Assembly: GCF_017312725.1 (NCBI RefSeq)
Contig: NZ_BOPO01000038.1
Span: 1 to 55,578 of the forward strand
Direction: 5' to 3'
DNA from: Actinocatenispora comari
Lineage (GTDB): Bacteria > Actinomycetota > Actinomycetes > Mycobacteriales > Micromonosporaceae
Length of the DNA: 55,578 bases
Shown: one piece after another, positions 1-8,063 of the stretch
Layout of the letters: every line of letters starts with the position of its first letter
Numbering within the stretch: the stretch's first letter is position 1
Made by a program: the position numbers and the translations under genes
Notes under the pieces: generated by a model
Databases searched by the model: none
What the model saw: the letters and a program-made list of their open reading frames with translations, nothing else
What the model was told of the DNA's origin: nothing

Positions 1-423
1 ATCAAGGACCTGTGGTCCAACCGGATCGTCGGCTACTCGATCGGCTCCCGGATGACCTCTGATCTGGCGGTCGCCGCGTTGCAGCACGCCATCGGGCTGC
101 GTTGCCCCGCCGCCACGATCGTGCATTCCGACCGGGGCAGCCAGTTCCGGTCCCGGAAATACGTCACCACACTGCGCCAGGCTGGGCTGACCGGGTCGAT
201 GGGACGGGTCGGTGCCTGCGGCGACAACGCGGCAATGGAGTCGTTCTTCGCCCTGCTGCAGAAGAACGTCCTCAACCGCCGCCGCTGGGCCACCCGCCAA
301 GGGCTGCGACTGGCCATCGTCACCTGGATCGAGAAGACCTACCACCGCCGACGCCGCCAAGCCCGCCTCGGACGCCTGACCCCGATCGAGTTTGAGACCA
401 TCTACACCACACACGCGGCCTGA
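1..423 (+). CDS. IS3-family transposase, C-terminal part (5' end lies outside the window)
   Basis: The open frame runs from base 1, so the gene is cut by the window edge and only the last 140 residues are seen. They form the second half of an rve/DDE integrase core: the second catalytic Asp lies in HSDRGSQF and the catalytic Glu in AAMESFFALLQKN, followed by the usual basic tail ending RLTPIEFE. This is the OrfB type of IS3 elements, which cuts and joins IS ends. It abuts the element's probable right end near 460-470. The visible part has no frameshift, so the copy may be intact further left. Confidence 0.9.
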   Translation: MKDLWSNRIVGYSIGSRMTSDLAVAALQHAIGLRCPAATIVHSDRGSQFRSRKYVTTLRQAGLTGSMGRVGACGDNAAMESFFALLQKNVLNRRRWATRQGLRLAIVTWIEKTYHRRRRQARLGRLTPIEFETIYTTHAA

Positions 424-468
424 CACCACACAACCCCGAGTGTCAACAAAACTTGGGGCAGTCCCGGT
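1..468 (+). mobile_element. right end of an IS3-family insertion sequence
   Basis: The transposase stops at 423. Beyond it, a short non-coding tail ends in a segment that reads on the opposite strand as GGACTGCCCCAAGTTTTGTT, the look of an IS3-type terminal repeat. Immediately outside it a tyrosine-integrase reading frame begins abruptly in mid-domain, which places the IS boundary within a few bases of 464-468. The left end and target duplication are outside the window, so the exact terminus is inferred. Confidence 0.7.
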
Positions 469-622
469 CATGCAGATGCAGCCACGGCAGGTCAGCCTCG
501 GCCCGTACTGCTTCGAAGACCCGGTTCACGTTCCGCGGCTCCAACGGCGTCCCGATCAAGGCGCCGCTGGCGCCGCCGTCGACGAGCACCGCCAGGACCA
601 GGACGAGCTGTCGGGCACGGTC
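467..622 (-). pseudogene. tyrosine recombinase (phage-type integrase) fragment interrupted by the IS
   Basis: Read leftward, 467-565 encodes GTPLEPRNVNRVFEAV, about eight residues, then LPWLHLHD. This is the stretch leading into the first catalytic Arg box (usually LHDLRH) of actinobacterial tyrosine integrases. The similarity stops exactly where the IS end starts, and the next residues (RDCPK) come from the IS. An in-frame stop at 623-625 and lack of similarity further upstream show that the N-terminal part is also lost. The catalytic C-terminal half, if it survives, should lie beyond the left end of the IS. It was presumably the integrase of the element whose edge is marked by the att-like site at 1139-1183. 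Confidence 0.65.
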
Positions 623-805
623 TTACGCTCGCCTCTGTGTGGCCACCGTTCGTAGTGGTTCCGGGCGAGCGCCGCCGCGATGGCCCAAGACCGGGGCCAT
701 CTTGCCCCCCGAGATCTGCCGGTCACGACCCGCCGGACGAGACGAGCCGCAGCGCAGCGTTCCGACCTTCACCGCCTGGCCGTGGGCTGGCTTATGGTCG
801 TGGAC

Positions 806-1026
806 ATGCCGAGGCCCCCGAACCCACCGACCCAGAACGCGAGGCGCACCTTGGCCGTATCGCGCTGTGGCTGACCCGCGAAGACCTGGAGTGGTTGGCG
901 TCTCGCTGCGCCTGCACCGACACGACGCCGAACGAGGAACGCGACCAGTGCGGCCGCATTCGCTTCCGTGCGCGCGCGGCGCTGCACAAAGCGAGAGCGA
1001 CGCCGACAGCGACGGATGATCTGTAG
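806..1026 (+). pseudogene. small conserved actinobacterial mobile-element protein, frameshifted
   Basis: The frame from about 817 to 1026 encodes EREAHLGRIALWLTREDLEW, then LASRCAC and RIRFRARAALHKA, which resembles a short conserved protein often found beside integrases in actinomycete elements (recalled, not searched). It has no good start of its own. An ATG at 806 in another frame gives MPRPP, and restoring one C in the five-C run at 815-819 would join the two into MPRPPEPTDPEREAHL. I therefore read it as a one-base deletion in a homopolymer, either a true mutation or a sequencing error. Function unknown. Confidence 0.55.
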
Positions 1027-1138
1027 CCAAAGGTGTAGCCAAGACAGCCGACATGGCAGACGTCGGCCGACAACAGGCGGGCCGGTAACCGCATGCGGTA
1101 GACCGATGTCGGCAGACGCCCAGCCACGATCAGCGTGG

Positions 1139-1183
1139 ACTTTGCAAGGCGGGTCGGGGGTTCAAGTCCCCTCAGCTCCACCC
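1139..1183 (+). other. 3' end of a tRNA/tmRNA-type gene, probable attachment-site repeat
   Basis: A T-arm (GGGGG stem, TTCAAGT loop, CCCCT) at 1156-1172 is followed by the acceptor strand CAGCTCC, discriminator A and CCC. An anticodon-loop-like CTTTGCAAG lies just upstream, as in tRNA-Ala(TGC). No 5' half with a matching GGGGCTG strand is found, and only 8 instead of 10 bases separate the loop from the T-stem, so this is not an intact tRNA. The 3' end of tmRNA has the same acceptor. The most likely reading is the 3' duplicate left by an integrated element, with the intact gene to the left of the window. Confidence 0.6.
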
Positions 1184-1318
1184 AGGTCTCCCCAGGCCAG
1201 GAACCCGTAGTTCGAAGCGGTGGTCGGCGTTTCAACGGACCGTGGCGGCAGAAGCCAGCAGCGCGTCGGTCGTGGTCGACTGACTGTTCGGGGTTGCGGC
1301 GACGTCCGATCGTGCTGA

Positions 1319-1891
1319 TCAGTGGAAGCGGTTGGCGATCGTGGTCAGTCGGTACGTGTGGGCCGGCCAGTCGGTGTTGCTGGGCATGTTGTCGTTCGCT
1401 GGCAGCAGCCCGACCGAGCCGTCGAGCTGTTCGCGCAGGATGTCGGCGTGGCCGGCGTGCCGCTGCAGGTCGGCGGTCTTGTGCACCATCACTTCGTGCA
1501 GCGTGACTTCCGCGCCGCCCCAGTGCGCGACGTGTCCGATCGCGTCCAACGGCAGCGCGTCGATCGTCTCGTCGGCGAAGGCCTGTACGCGGCGGTAGAG
1601 GTCGACGATCCCGGCGGCAGTCTCGTCTTCGGTGGCGTACCAGCCGGCGAGCGGGTCGGGGTCGTCGGCGGGTACGAGCTCGTCCGGTGTGGGCCACTCG
1701 CGGCCGAAGGTCGGGCCGAAGTAGCTGACCTCGGTGTTCAACGCGTGCTTGACGAGGCCCAGCAGATTGGTACCGGTCGGCGTACGGGGCAGCCGCAGGT
1801 CGCGCTCGGAAAGGCCGTCCAGCTTCCACAGCAGCACGTCTCGTGCGCTCTGCAGGTAACTCTTCAGTACGTTCTTCGGTGCGCTCGCCAT
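1319..1891 (-). CDS. DinB-like (DUF664) four-helix metalloenzyme-type protein
   Basis: This 190-residue protein starts ASAPKNVLKSYLQSARDVLL and has the layout of the mini-DinB/DUF664 family: a DVLLWKLDGLSERDLR helix, a conserved HALNTEV histidine helix, and a second metal-ligand region around HWGGAEVTLHEVMVH with three histidines. Such proteins bind a divalent metal in a four-helix bundle; many are thiol-dependent transferases, but the substrate here is not visible. CAAGCT six bases before the ATG could be a leaderless -10 element. It is the first intact chromosomal gene right of the att-like site. Confidence 0.85.
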   Translation of the reverse strand: MASAPKNVLKSYLQSARDVLLWKLDGLSERDLRLPRTPTGTNLLGLVKHALNTEVSYFGPTFGREWPTPDELVPADDPDPLAGWYATEDETAAGIVDLYRRVQAFADETIDALPLDAIGHVAHWGGAEVTLHEVMVHKTADLQRHAGHADILREQLDGSVGLLPANDNMPSNTDWPAHTYRLTTIANRFH

Positions 1892-1972
1892 GCGCGTAGC
1901 TTGGCACGGCGGGCGCTTGCGGTGCGCTCGGCGAGCGCACGTCGGGGGCTGGCGGCGCGGTCGGCAGGCGCG

Positions 1973-2719
1973 CTACTGGGAGCGCAGTACCTCGAACTCG
2001 CAGCCGGGTGAGTCCGGGTCGAAGCCGTGCTCGATCAGCCAGCGGGCCGCGCTGAGGCTGCGCAACGACCACCACGCGCGGATCACGTCGACGTCGACGC
2101 CGGTACCGTAGCCGGCCACGACATCGGCAAGGTGCTCCTCGTGCCCCAGCGTCAGGATGGCGAGGTCGAACATCGCGTCGCCCTGGCTGGCCTCGGACCA
2201 GTCGAGTACCCCGGTGAGTTCGTCACCGTCCACGAACACGTGGGTGAGCTGCAGGTCGCCGTGGATGAACACCGGCGTGAACGGCCGCAGCGCGGCTTCG
2301 GCGATCTGCCGGTTGCGGGTGACCAGGTCGGCGGGCAGGACGTCGTTCGCCACCAGCCAGGCGCATTCCTGGTCGAGGCGCGCCACGATCTCGTCCTGGT
2401 CCTTGCCGGGCCACGGTGGAAGCGGCGCCTCGTGCAGCCTCCGTACGGCGGCGCCGGCCGCGGCCCAGGCCGCCGGTGAGGCGGGCGACGGCGCGCCGAG
2501 GGTGCCGAGCGCCGTGCCGGGCAGGGCGGCGAGCGCGAGTACCGCCGGCTTGTGCCACAGCACTTCCGCGGTCGGGATCGGCGCCCTGGCCATCGCCTCG
2601 ACCTCGACGTCGAGCCGGCCCGGGTCGGAGTCGACCTTCAGGAACATGTCGCCGACCCGCAACGTCGTCCGTTCCTGGTGGGCGACGACGATCTCGATCT
2701 CCTGCACGCCGACCATCAT
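1973..2719 (-). CDS. aminoglycoside phosphotransferase (APH) family kinase
   Basis: The 248-residue protein starts at the ATG at 2719 (MMVGVQEIEIVV), preceded by an AAAGGGA site. It has the APH/choline-kinase fold: a Lys-containing N-lobe strand (DMFLKVD), the catalytic loop HGDLQLTHVFVDGD and the Mg-binding segment LTGVLDWSEASQGDAMFDLA. The Asn usually found four residues after HGD is His here, a variant of some actinobacterial APH relatives. It probably phosphorylates a small hydroxylated metabolite or antibiotic, with the substrate unknown. Upstream ATG-less extension to 2896 is low-complexity Arg-rich and was not taken as coding. Confidence 0.85.
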   Translation of the reverse strand: MMVGVQEIEIVVAHQERTTLRVGDMFLKVDSDPGRLDVEVEAMARAPIPTAEVLWHKPAVLALAALPGTALGTLGAPSPASPAAWAAAGAAVRRLHEAPLPPWPGKDQDEIVARLDQECAWLVANDVLPADLVTRNRQIAEAALRPFTPVFIHGDLQLTHVFVDGDELTGVLDWSEASQGDAMFDLAILTLGHEEHLADVVAGYGTGVDVDVIRAWWSLRSLSAARWLIEHGFDPDSPGCEFEVLRSQ

Positions 2720-2879
2720 CGCGGCCGGTCCCTTTCGTCGCCAACGGGTTTGTCGCTCTCGCCGGCAGCGGCCAGGGCGAGCGATCCGTGCGGACGGCCC
2801 GCGTGCGTTCGGGCGCCGGGGTCGACAGGAACGCGCCGGCTTGGAACGCTGTCGGTGCCCTGGAGCGGAGGGGAGTGCG

Positions 2880-3377
2880 ATGCGCGTCGAGTTCACGACA
2901 CGTCGGGACGAGCAGTACTGGCGGCAGCTGTTGCGGGACCGGTCCTCGACGAACTCCGGTTGGGGCGTCTACTTCTTCTGGCTGCTGGTACTGGCGATCG
3001 GTCTGTGCTTCGCGACCGGCGGCGGGGTCGCCATCGTCGCCGGCCTGATCGTGCTGTGCGTCCTGGTCCTGTTCGGTCAGGCGTACCTGTTTCCGGTGCG
3101 GCGGGCCATGAAGCGGCTCCCGTCGTACGCGTCGAACCCGCGCCGGATCGTCTGCGACGCGGACGGCGTGACGGTGGAGTCGGACCTCGTGAACTGCCGG
3201 TACGGCTGGGGAGTCTTCACCCACGCCCGCCGGAAGCCGTTCGCGTACCTGCTGTTCGCCGGTTCCCGGCAGTACGTCGACCTGCCCCGGGCCGATCTGA
3301 CCGACGATCAGGACGAGCAACTGCGCGAACTTCTCACCGACCGCGACCTGCTCACCTACGGCCCACCGACCAGTTGA
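2880..3377 (+). CDS. YcxB-like membrane protein
   Basis: This 165-residue protein starts MRVEFTTRRDEQYWRQLLRD after a strong GGAGGGGAG site. It has two adjacent transmembrane helices (about residues 30-72), then a soluble domain containing VCDADGVTVESDLVNCRYGW and YVDLPRADL. That pattern matches the YcxB-like C-terminal domain, in which a PH-like fold follows a membrane hairpin. Function is unknown. It diverges from the APH gene at 1973-2719, with about 160 bases shared for both promoters. Confidence 0.75.
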   Translation: MRVEFTTRRDEQYWRQLLRDRSSTNSGWGVYFFWLLVLAIGLCFATGGGVAIVAGLIVLCVLVLFGQAYLFPVRRAMKRLPSYASNPRRIVCDADGVTVESDLVNCRYGWGVFTHARRKPFAYLLFAGSRQYVDLPRADLTDDQDEQLRELLTDRDLLTYGPPTS

Positions 3378-3486
3378 CCCGACGCGGTACCGAACGCCGC
3401 GCCGAGCGCAAGGCTGCGCCCGGCCTGACGGTCGCTCCGCCATTGGCGTGCTGGGAGTTGTCGTACCGGCGAGGAACGATCCGGCC

Positions 3487-4005
3487 ATGGGATCCACAGG
3501 GATGTTCCTGGTGGCTCGCGGTGGCCCCGAACTCGCGGCCTGGGCGAGCGCGAACGCCGACGGCGCGGAGTGCGACGGGCGACCGCTGGGCGCCGAGTGG
3601 TGGTTCTGTCAGGTACACACGCACGAGATCTTCAGCCCCGCGGATTTCGCCGCCGGCATGGTGGCGGAGACCTCGGCGCCCGCGCTTGCCGGCTACGTCG
3701 TGGACAACGATTTCGCCGAGGTGTCGTGCGACAGCCCGGCGGGGGTGCGGCACACCTTCCTGCTGGATCCGGATGCGGCGCTGGATTCGTTCATGCCGTG
3801 GGATCCGCCGCCGGCGGAGCCGCCCGCAGTGGAAGACACGGTGGCCGAGCTGATGCGCTGGTCCGCCGAGTGCGGGTTGTCCGCCGTGCCGGCCGCGATC
3901 GCCGCAGCCATCCCGATCCGGCCCGGCCCGTTCGGGGAAGGGGTGGACGGTCTGCTGTCCGCGCTGGGCGTGCCGGGGGTCTCGTGCGAGGTGCCGGCCG
4001 AGTAG
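3487..4005 (+). CDS. conserved hypothetical protein
   Basis: A 172-residue soluble protein starting MGSTGMFLVARGGPELAAWA. No signal peptide, membrane segment or catalytic motif is recognised. It has acidic central and Pro-rich stretches (DSFMPWDPPPAEPPAVEDTV). Codon use fits its neighbours, which supports a real gene. An alternative start at 3448 would add 13 residues. It stands alone and converges on the amidohydrolase gene, with only 13 bases between the stops. Confidence 0.6.
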   Translation: MGSTGMFLVARGGPELAAWASANADGAECDGRPLGAEWWFCQVHTHEIFSPADFAAGMVAETSAPALAGYVVDNDFAEVSCDSPAGVRHTFLLDPDAALDSFMPWDPPPAEPPAVEDTVAELMRWSAECGLSAVPAAIAAAIPIRPGPFGEGVDGLLSALGVPGVSCEVPAE

Positions 4006-4018
4006 CCGGGCTGAACCG

Positions 4019-5065
4019 TCAGCGGTGGTGGCGGAGGGTGCCGCGGAGCACGACGGCGAGCGGCCTGTCCAGTGTGGACAGATCGGTGCGCGGGTCGGCG
4101 TCGTAGACGACGACGTCGGCCGGCGCGCCGTCGACCAGGCCGTCCAGACCGAGGTAGGAGCGGGCCGTCCAGGACGCGGCGCCCAGCGCGGCATCGGCCG
4201 GGACGCCCGCGGCGACCAGGGCGCGCACCTCGTCGGCGATCCGGCCGTGCGGTCGCGAGTCGGTACCGGCGAGCAGCGTGACGCCCGCCTCGGCCGCGGC
4301 GGCGGCCAGTGCGGCATGCACGCCGGCGCCGGACAGGTACCAGCGGCGTCGGGGGCTGTCCGGCTGCCGCTCCACCCGGTGCAGCGAGTCGGTGATGGTC
4401 GCGAGGGTCGGGGTCAGCGCCGTGCCTTGCGCCGCCATCTGGCTCAACAGTGCGGGATCCAGGCACATGCCGTGTTCCAGCGAGTCGACCCCGGCGGCGA
4501 CTGCGGCGGCGCCGCCGGCGGCGTGCTGGGAGTGCACCGCGAGCCGGCCGCCGACCGCGTGCACCCGGCGCACCGTCTCGCGCAGCACCTCGGCCGGCAC
4601 CGGCTCGTCGCCGGGGTGCCAGTCGGTGATGATCTTCGCCCAGCCGGTACGGCTGGCCTGTTCGGCCGCGACGCCGGGCAGGTCGGCGAGGTCGGCACGC
4701 CGGCCCCAGTTGTCGAAGAAGGTGTCGTGCTGGGCGATCCACGGCCCGGCGTGCACGGCACGAGGGACGTCGGGATCGGCGCCGAACCAGGCCGGCGGGT
4801 CGGCGGCGATGCCCGGCGCCCGGATCATCGTCACCCCGGCGGCGACATGGTCGTGCAGATCGGCCCGGAGCAACTCGAGGTCGAGCGGCTGACCGGGGTG
4901 CTCGGCGCCGGGATGGGTGTGCGCGTCGACGAGGCCGGGCAGCAGCCAGCCCTCGGCGACGAGCTCCGCGCCCGGCACCGGGTCGGTCGCCCACCGGTCG
5001 CCGTCCGCGTACAGGTCGAGCCAGCGACCGTCGGGCAGACCGTGCCCGCGTACCCGTAGCACCAT
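4019..5065 (-). CDS. amidohydrolase-family metal-dependent hydrolase
   Basis: A 348-residue protein with the amidohydrolase layout: N-terminal beta-sandwich, GLVDAHTHPG with the metal-binding H-x-H near residue 60, later histidines in LAVHSQHA and SLEHGM, and the catalytic Asp in LLAGTDSRPHG. WAKIITDW may carry the bridging Lys. It closes with a typical APADVVVYDADP composite domain. It resembles imidazolonepropionase/prolidase-like members that hydrolyse C-N bonds, with substrate unassigned. The ATG at 5065 follows GGAGGGAGAG. It is followed 79 bases upstream by the AhpD-like gene in the same direction. Confidence 0.85.
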   Translation of the reverse strand: MVLRVRGHGLPDGRWLDLYADGDRWATDPVPGAELVAEGWLLPGLVDAHTHPGAEHPGQPLDLELLRADLHDHVAAGVTMIRAPGIAADPPAWFGADPDVPRAVHAGPWIAQHDTFFDNWGRRADLADLPGVAAEQASRTGWAKIITDWHPGDEPVPAEVLRETVRRVHAVGGRLAVHSQHAAGGAAAVAAGVDSLEHGMCLDPALLSQMAAQGTALTPTLATITDSLHRVERQPDSPRRRWYLSGAGVHAALAAAAAEAGVTLLAGTDSRPHGRIADEVRALVAAGVPADAALGAASWTARSYLGLDGLVDGAPADVVVYDADPRTDLSTLDRPLAVVLRGTLRHHR

Positions 5066-5144
5066 CGGCTCTCCCTCCGCCGTACCCGAAGATCCCCGTG
5101 GGAGCACCCTCGGCGAGGATCCTCACGGTACGCGGGCGGGCCGG

Positions 5145-5588
5145 TCAGACGTGCTTCGGCGGCTGCGTCCGGTTGGTGATGCTGATCCGGTTCCACACGT
5201 TGATCACGGCGATCGCGAGGACCAGGTCGGCGAGTTCCTGGTCGTCGAAGTGCTGGGTGGCCGGCTCCCACACCTCGTCCGGCACACCGTCCGGGCCCAG
5301 CTTGGTCACCGCGTCGGTCAGCGCCAGGACCGCGCGCTCCCGGTCGTCGAAGAACGGGCCGTCCTGCCAGGCCGCCACCGCGAACAGCCGGCGGCTGTCC
5401 TCGCCCGCGGCGGTCGCCTCGCGGCTGTGCATGTCGACGCAGTAGGCGCAGCCGTTCAGGACGGAGGCGCGCAGCTGGATCAGGTGCAGCAGGGTGCCGT
5501 CGACCCGCTCGTCGACGAAGTTCTGCAGCCCCATCACCTGCTGGATCCCTGCCTGCACGCTGGCCATGCCGAGTCGTTGCTTGCTCAT
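5145..5588 (-). CDS. carboxymuconolactone decarboxylase / AhpD-like protein
   Basis: This 147-residue protein starts MSKQRLGM after GAGGGGAGCAGG. It carries the peroxidase-active AhpD signature CAYCVDMH (about residues 58-65) inside LRASVLNGCAYCVDMHSREA, and the later helix ERAVLALTDAVTKL. Family members with this CxxC motif act as thiol peroxidase partners in oxidative stress defence; others are decarboxylases. The CxxC-x3-H pattern favours the redox type. It may be co-transcribed with the amidohydrolase gene. Confidence 0.85.
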   Translation of the reverse strand: MSKQRLGMASVQAGIQQVMGLQNFVDERVDGTLLHLIQLRASVLNGCAYCVDMHSREATAAGEDSRRLFAVAAWQDGPFFDDRERAVLALTDAVTKLGPDGVPDEVWEPATQHFDDQELADLVLAIAVINVWNRISITNRTQPPKHV

Positions 5589-5688
5589 CGTTCCTGCTCC
5601 CCTCGTCGGAATGCGTCTCACCAGGTAGACGAGAGGGTGCCGGGAGCTGTGACGTGAACCGCGTCACCGGCCGGGATGGGCGCCGTGA

Positions 5689-6453
5689 TCAGGGGGTGCG
5701 GCCCGACAGCCGAGTGAACAGGTGCCGCGGGCCGGCCGAGGCGCCGCCGTCGACCGGCAGCGTCACCCCGGTGATCCAGGACGCGTCGGGCGAGCAGAGG
5801 AACGCGAGCGCGTTGGCGATGTCCTCCGGCTCGCCGATCCGGCCGAGCGGGTACAGCACGGCCATCTGGTCCGGCCGGCCCGGCTGGTCGTCCCAGACCC
5901 GGGTACGCACCGTGCCCGGCGCGACCAGGTTCACCCGGATGCCGCGCGGCCCGAGCTCCGCCCCGAGCTGCTGGGTGAGGTTGACCAGCCCGGCCTTCGC
6001 CGCCGAGTACGGTGCCCCGCCCCAGGCGGCGAGCCCGTTCACCGAGCCGACGAGGGCGATCGCGCCGCCGGCGGACATCCGCGGTACCGCGGCCCGGATG
6101 CACCGGACCACGCCGTACAGGTTGAGCTCGGTCAGGCGGCGCCAGTCGTCGTCGGTCTGGTCCAGGAAGTCCGGCGGCGTGCCTTTGTCGCCGCCGGCGG
6201 TGCAGACCAGATGGTCCAGCCGGCCGAACCGGTCGACGCACTCGGCGACGCAGGCATCGACGGATGCCGGGTCGGTCACGTCCAGGTGCGCCGCGCGTAC
6301 GCCGGGGTCGGTGGCGAGGTCCTGCGCCGCGGCGAGGTCGACGTCGGCGGCGAGCACCCGGGCGTCGGTGGCGCGGAACTTCCGTACGGTCGCGCGGCCG
6401 ATGCCGTGCCCGGCGCCGGTGACGAGCACGACCGGGCTGGTCGATGGGGTCAT
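5689..6453 (-). CDS. short-chain dehydrogenase/reductase (SDR)
   Basis: A 254-residue classical SDR. VVLVTGAGHGIGRATV is the TGxxxGIG nucleotide-binding loop, AADVDLAAAQ ends strand 2 with an acidic residue favouring NAD(H), VCTAGGDKG replaces NNAG, and VGSVNGLAAWGGAPYSAAKAG carries the Ser-Tyr-Lys catalytic set. It ends WITGVTLPVDGGAS, as in FabG-like enzymes. The substrate is a secondary alcohol or ketone that cannot be named. TAACCT at 6460-6465 lies six bases from the ATG, so its mRNA is probably leaderless. Confidence 0.9.
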   Translation of the reverse strand: MTPSTSPVVLVTGAGHGIGRATVRKFRATDARVLAADVDLAAAQDLATDPGVRAAHLDVTDPASVDACVAECVDRFGRLDHLVCTAGGDKGTPPDFLDQTDDDWRRLTELNLYGVVRCIRAAVPRMSAGGAIALVGSVNGLAAWGGAPYSAAKAGLVNLTQQLGAELGPRGIRVNLVAPGTVRTRVWDDQPGRPDQMAVLYPLGRIGEPEDIANALAFLCSPDASWITGVTLPVDGGASAGPRHLFTRLSGRTP

Positions 6454-6816
6454 GCCAGCAGGTTAGGACCTACCGGCTGGATCGCGGATGCGACACCGTG
6501 GCTCGCCCGACGGCCACGTTCGCGGTGCCGCCCCGCGAACGCCGGCGAGGCGGTTCGAGGCGGGGACCCGAGGTGCGGCGGCCCGGCCGGTCCCGGTTCG
6601 GCGCCGCGACCCGCACGCGGTGCGGTTGGCCGAGGCCGGTCGAACGCCGTGGCCCGGCAGGTGGCCCGGTTGGCTGGGGCCGACCTCGCGTGCAGCGGCC
6701 AGTGGGTCGGAGTCGAGGTGATGCGGCGACCTCGGGGGGCTGCGGTGCGGTCAGGGCGGGAGGGGTTCGCTGCTTGACTGGCCCGGCGGTTCCGGCCGGC
6801 GTGCGAGGATGGGCGC
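6454..6816. other. gene-free stretch
   Basis: This interval separates the SDR start from a small membrane-protein gene. The left edge contains the SDR promoter (TAACCT on the minus strand at 6460-6465). The remaining 340 bases are GC-rich, with frames in all directions but no credible start, motif or structure. I see no RNA gene here. Confidence 0.6.
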
Positions 6817-7116
6817 GTGGTCGTGGCGGGCGTGGTCGGGCTGGTGCTCGGCGTGGCGTCGGCGGTCGTGGTCGTGCTGGCGGCGGTCGGGGTGCTGGCC
6901 GGCTCGGCCGGCGGCTACGTGTGCCTGTCGCTGTGCGCGGTCGGGTTCGGCGCCGCGGGGGTGGCACTGCTCGCCGGCAGCCGGGTGATGCCCCACGGTT
7001 GGCCGCCACGCCAGGAAGAGTCCGGTGCGGACGGTGGGCCGGCGTCGGCAGACGGGGACCGTGCGCCGGGATCCGGAGAACCGACAGGCGGACCGGCGGG
7101 CGAGGACACCCCCTGA
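6817..7116 (+). CDS. small membrane protein with acidic tail
   Basis: A 99-residue protein from a GTG, with two hydrophobic helices (about residues 2-28 and 34-55) and a hydrophilic tail rich in Gly, Asp, Glu and Pro ending GGPAGEDTP. No conserved domain is recognised. The start is uncertain, since no good ribosome-binding site precedes it, but codon bias and helix spacing support a real product. Stand-alone gene. Confidence 0.5.
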   Translation: MVVAGVVGLVLGVASAVVVVLAAVGVLAGSAGGYVCLSLCAVGFGAAGVALLAGSRVMPHGWPPRQEESGADGGPASADGDRAPGSGEPTGGPAGEDTP

Positions 7117-7260
7117 GCCCCGCGTGACGCCGGTGGCCGACGCGGAGCGCTGGCAGGATCGCCCGTGGCGGCGAACGACCTCCGGATCTCCCCCGGGCGG
7201 GGGAGCGGTCTCCCTCGCCGCGGGAAGGGACGGCGACGCGCGCGAAGCCAGTATCGAGCC

Positions 7261-7800
7261 ATGACAGCCGCTTCGCTCGTGCCCGCCCACCCGGTGTCGA
7301 TTTCGGCAGGTCGTCGACCGCGCCGCTGGGTCGGGTGGGCGGCGCACGCCGCCGCGCTGACCGCCCTGCCGTCCGGACTGTGGCGCATCGTCGTCGCCCT
7401 GGGCGGGCCGTCCGGGTACACGCCGGCCGGGCTGCTGGAGATCTGCCCGCCCGGTCTCGCCGGGCCGGCCTACCTGCTCACCTTGAGCGTGCTGACCGAA
7501 CTGGCGGCGGTGGCGACGCTCGGGCTGGTACGCCCGTGGGGCGAGCGGGTGCCGCGGTGGGTGCCGGTGCTCGGTGGCCGGACGGTGCCGTATCGAGCGG
7601 TGATCGCCGTCGCGGGCGTCGGCGTGGCGGTGCTCGCGGCGCTGTGGACGCCGATGCTGTTCTGGTGGATGCTGCCCCATCCGGGCATGACCGAGATGGG
7701 CCGGTTGCTGGTCGGGTTGCTCTATCAGCCGCTGGCGGCCTGGTCACCGCTGCTCGCCGTGGTCACGGTCGACTACTGGCGCCGCCGGCGACCTGGATGA
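7261..7800 (+). CDS. four-helix integral membrane protein
   Basis: A 179-residue protein starting MTAASLVPAHPVS with four predicted transmembrane helices: around WVGWAAHAAALTALPSGLW, the AGPAYLLTLSVLTELAAVAT segment, VIAVAGVGVAVLAALW, and LLVGLLYQPLAAWSPLLAVV. The loop GGPSGYTPAGLLEICPPG between helices 1 and 2 is outside or at the membrane surface. It resembles unannotated actinobacterial membrane proteins of similar length; no function is known. Monocistronic. Confidence 0.7.
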   Translation: MTAASLVPAHPVSISAGRRPRRWVGWAAHAAALTALPSGLWRIVVALGGPSGYTPAGLLEICPPGLAGPAYLLTLSVLTELAAVATLGLVRPWGERVPRWVPVLGGRTVPYRAVIAVAGVGVAVLAALWTPMLFWWMLPHPGMTEMGRLLVGLLYQPLAAWSPLLAVVTVDYWRRRRPG

Positions 7801-8063
7801 CCGCGACGCCGCGCCGCTGCCGACGAACCTGCCGGACCGCCCCGCCCAGGCCTCCGCCGAGCCGCCGGGCTTCCGGGCCGAGCCGCTGGACTTTCCCGGC
7901 CGGGCCGCCGAGTGTCCGGACCGCCGAGTGTCCGGGCCGGTCCGGCGAGTGTCCGGGCCGATCCGCCGGGCTCTCCGGCCGGGCAGCCGGGTCTCCGGGT
8001 CCGGGCGCCGGCGCCGGGGAAATGGTGCGCGGGCGGGCGGCAGGGCCGGTTACGGTGGCCGGC
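7801..8063. repeat. intergenic spacer with imperfect CGAGTGTCCGG repeats
   Basis: Between 7905 and 7965 the 11-mer CGAGTGTCCGG occurs three times, embedded in CCGG/GGCC-rich sequence of similar flavour (CTTCCGGGCCGAGC, CTCTCCGGCCGGGC). No gene is seen. At its right end TACGGT (8051-8056) lies seven bases from the GTG at 8064 and is probably the -10 element of a leaderless promoter. Confidence 0.5.

Noticed and set aside
453-1019. 188-residue plus-strand frame over the element edge
   Set aside because: Arg/Ser/Pro-rich frame running across the integrase fragment and the small-gene remnant, with no similarity to either.
1000-1183. A complete tRNA or tmRNA gene
   Set aside because: No 5' acceptor strand, D-arm or tmRNA 5' domain can be found upstream, and the anticodon-to-T-arm spacing is short by two bases.
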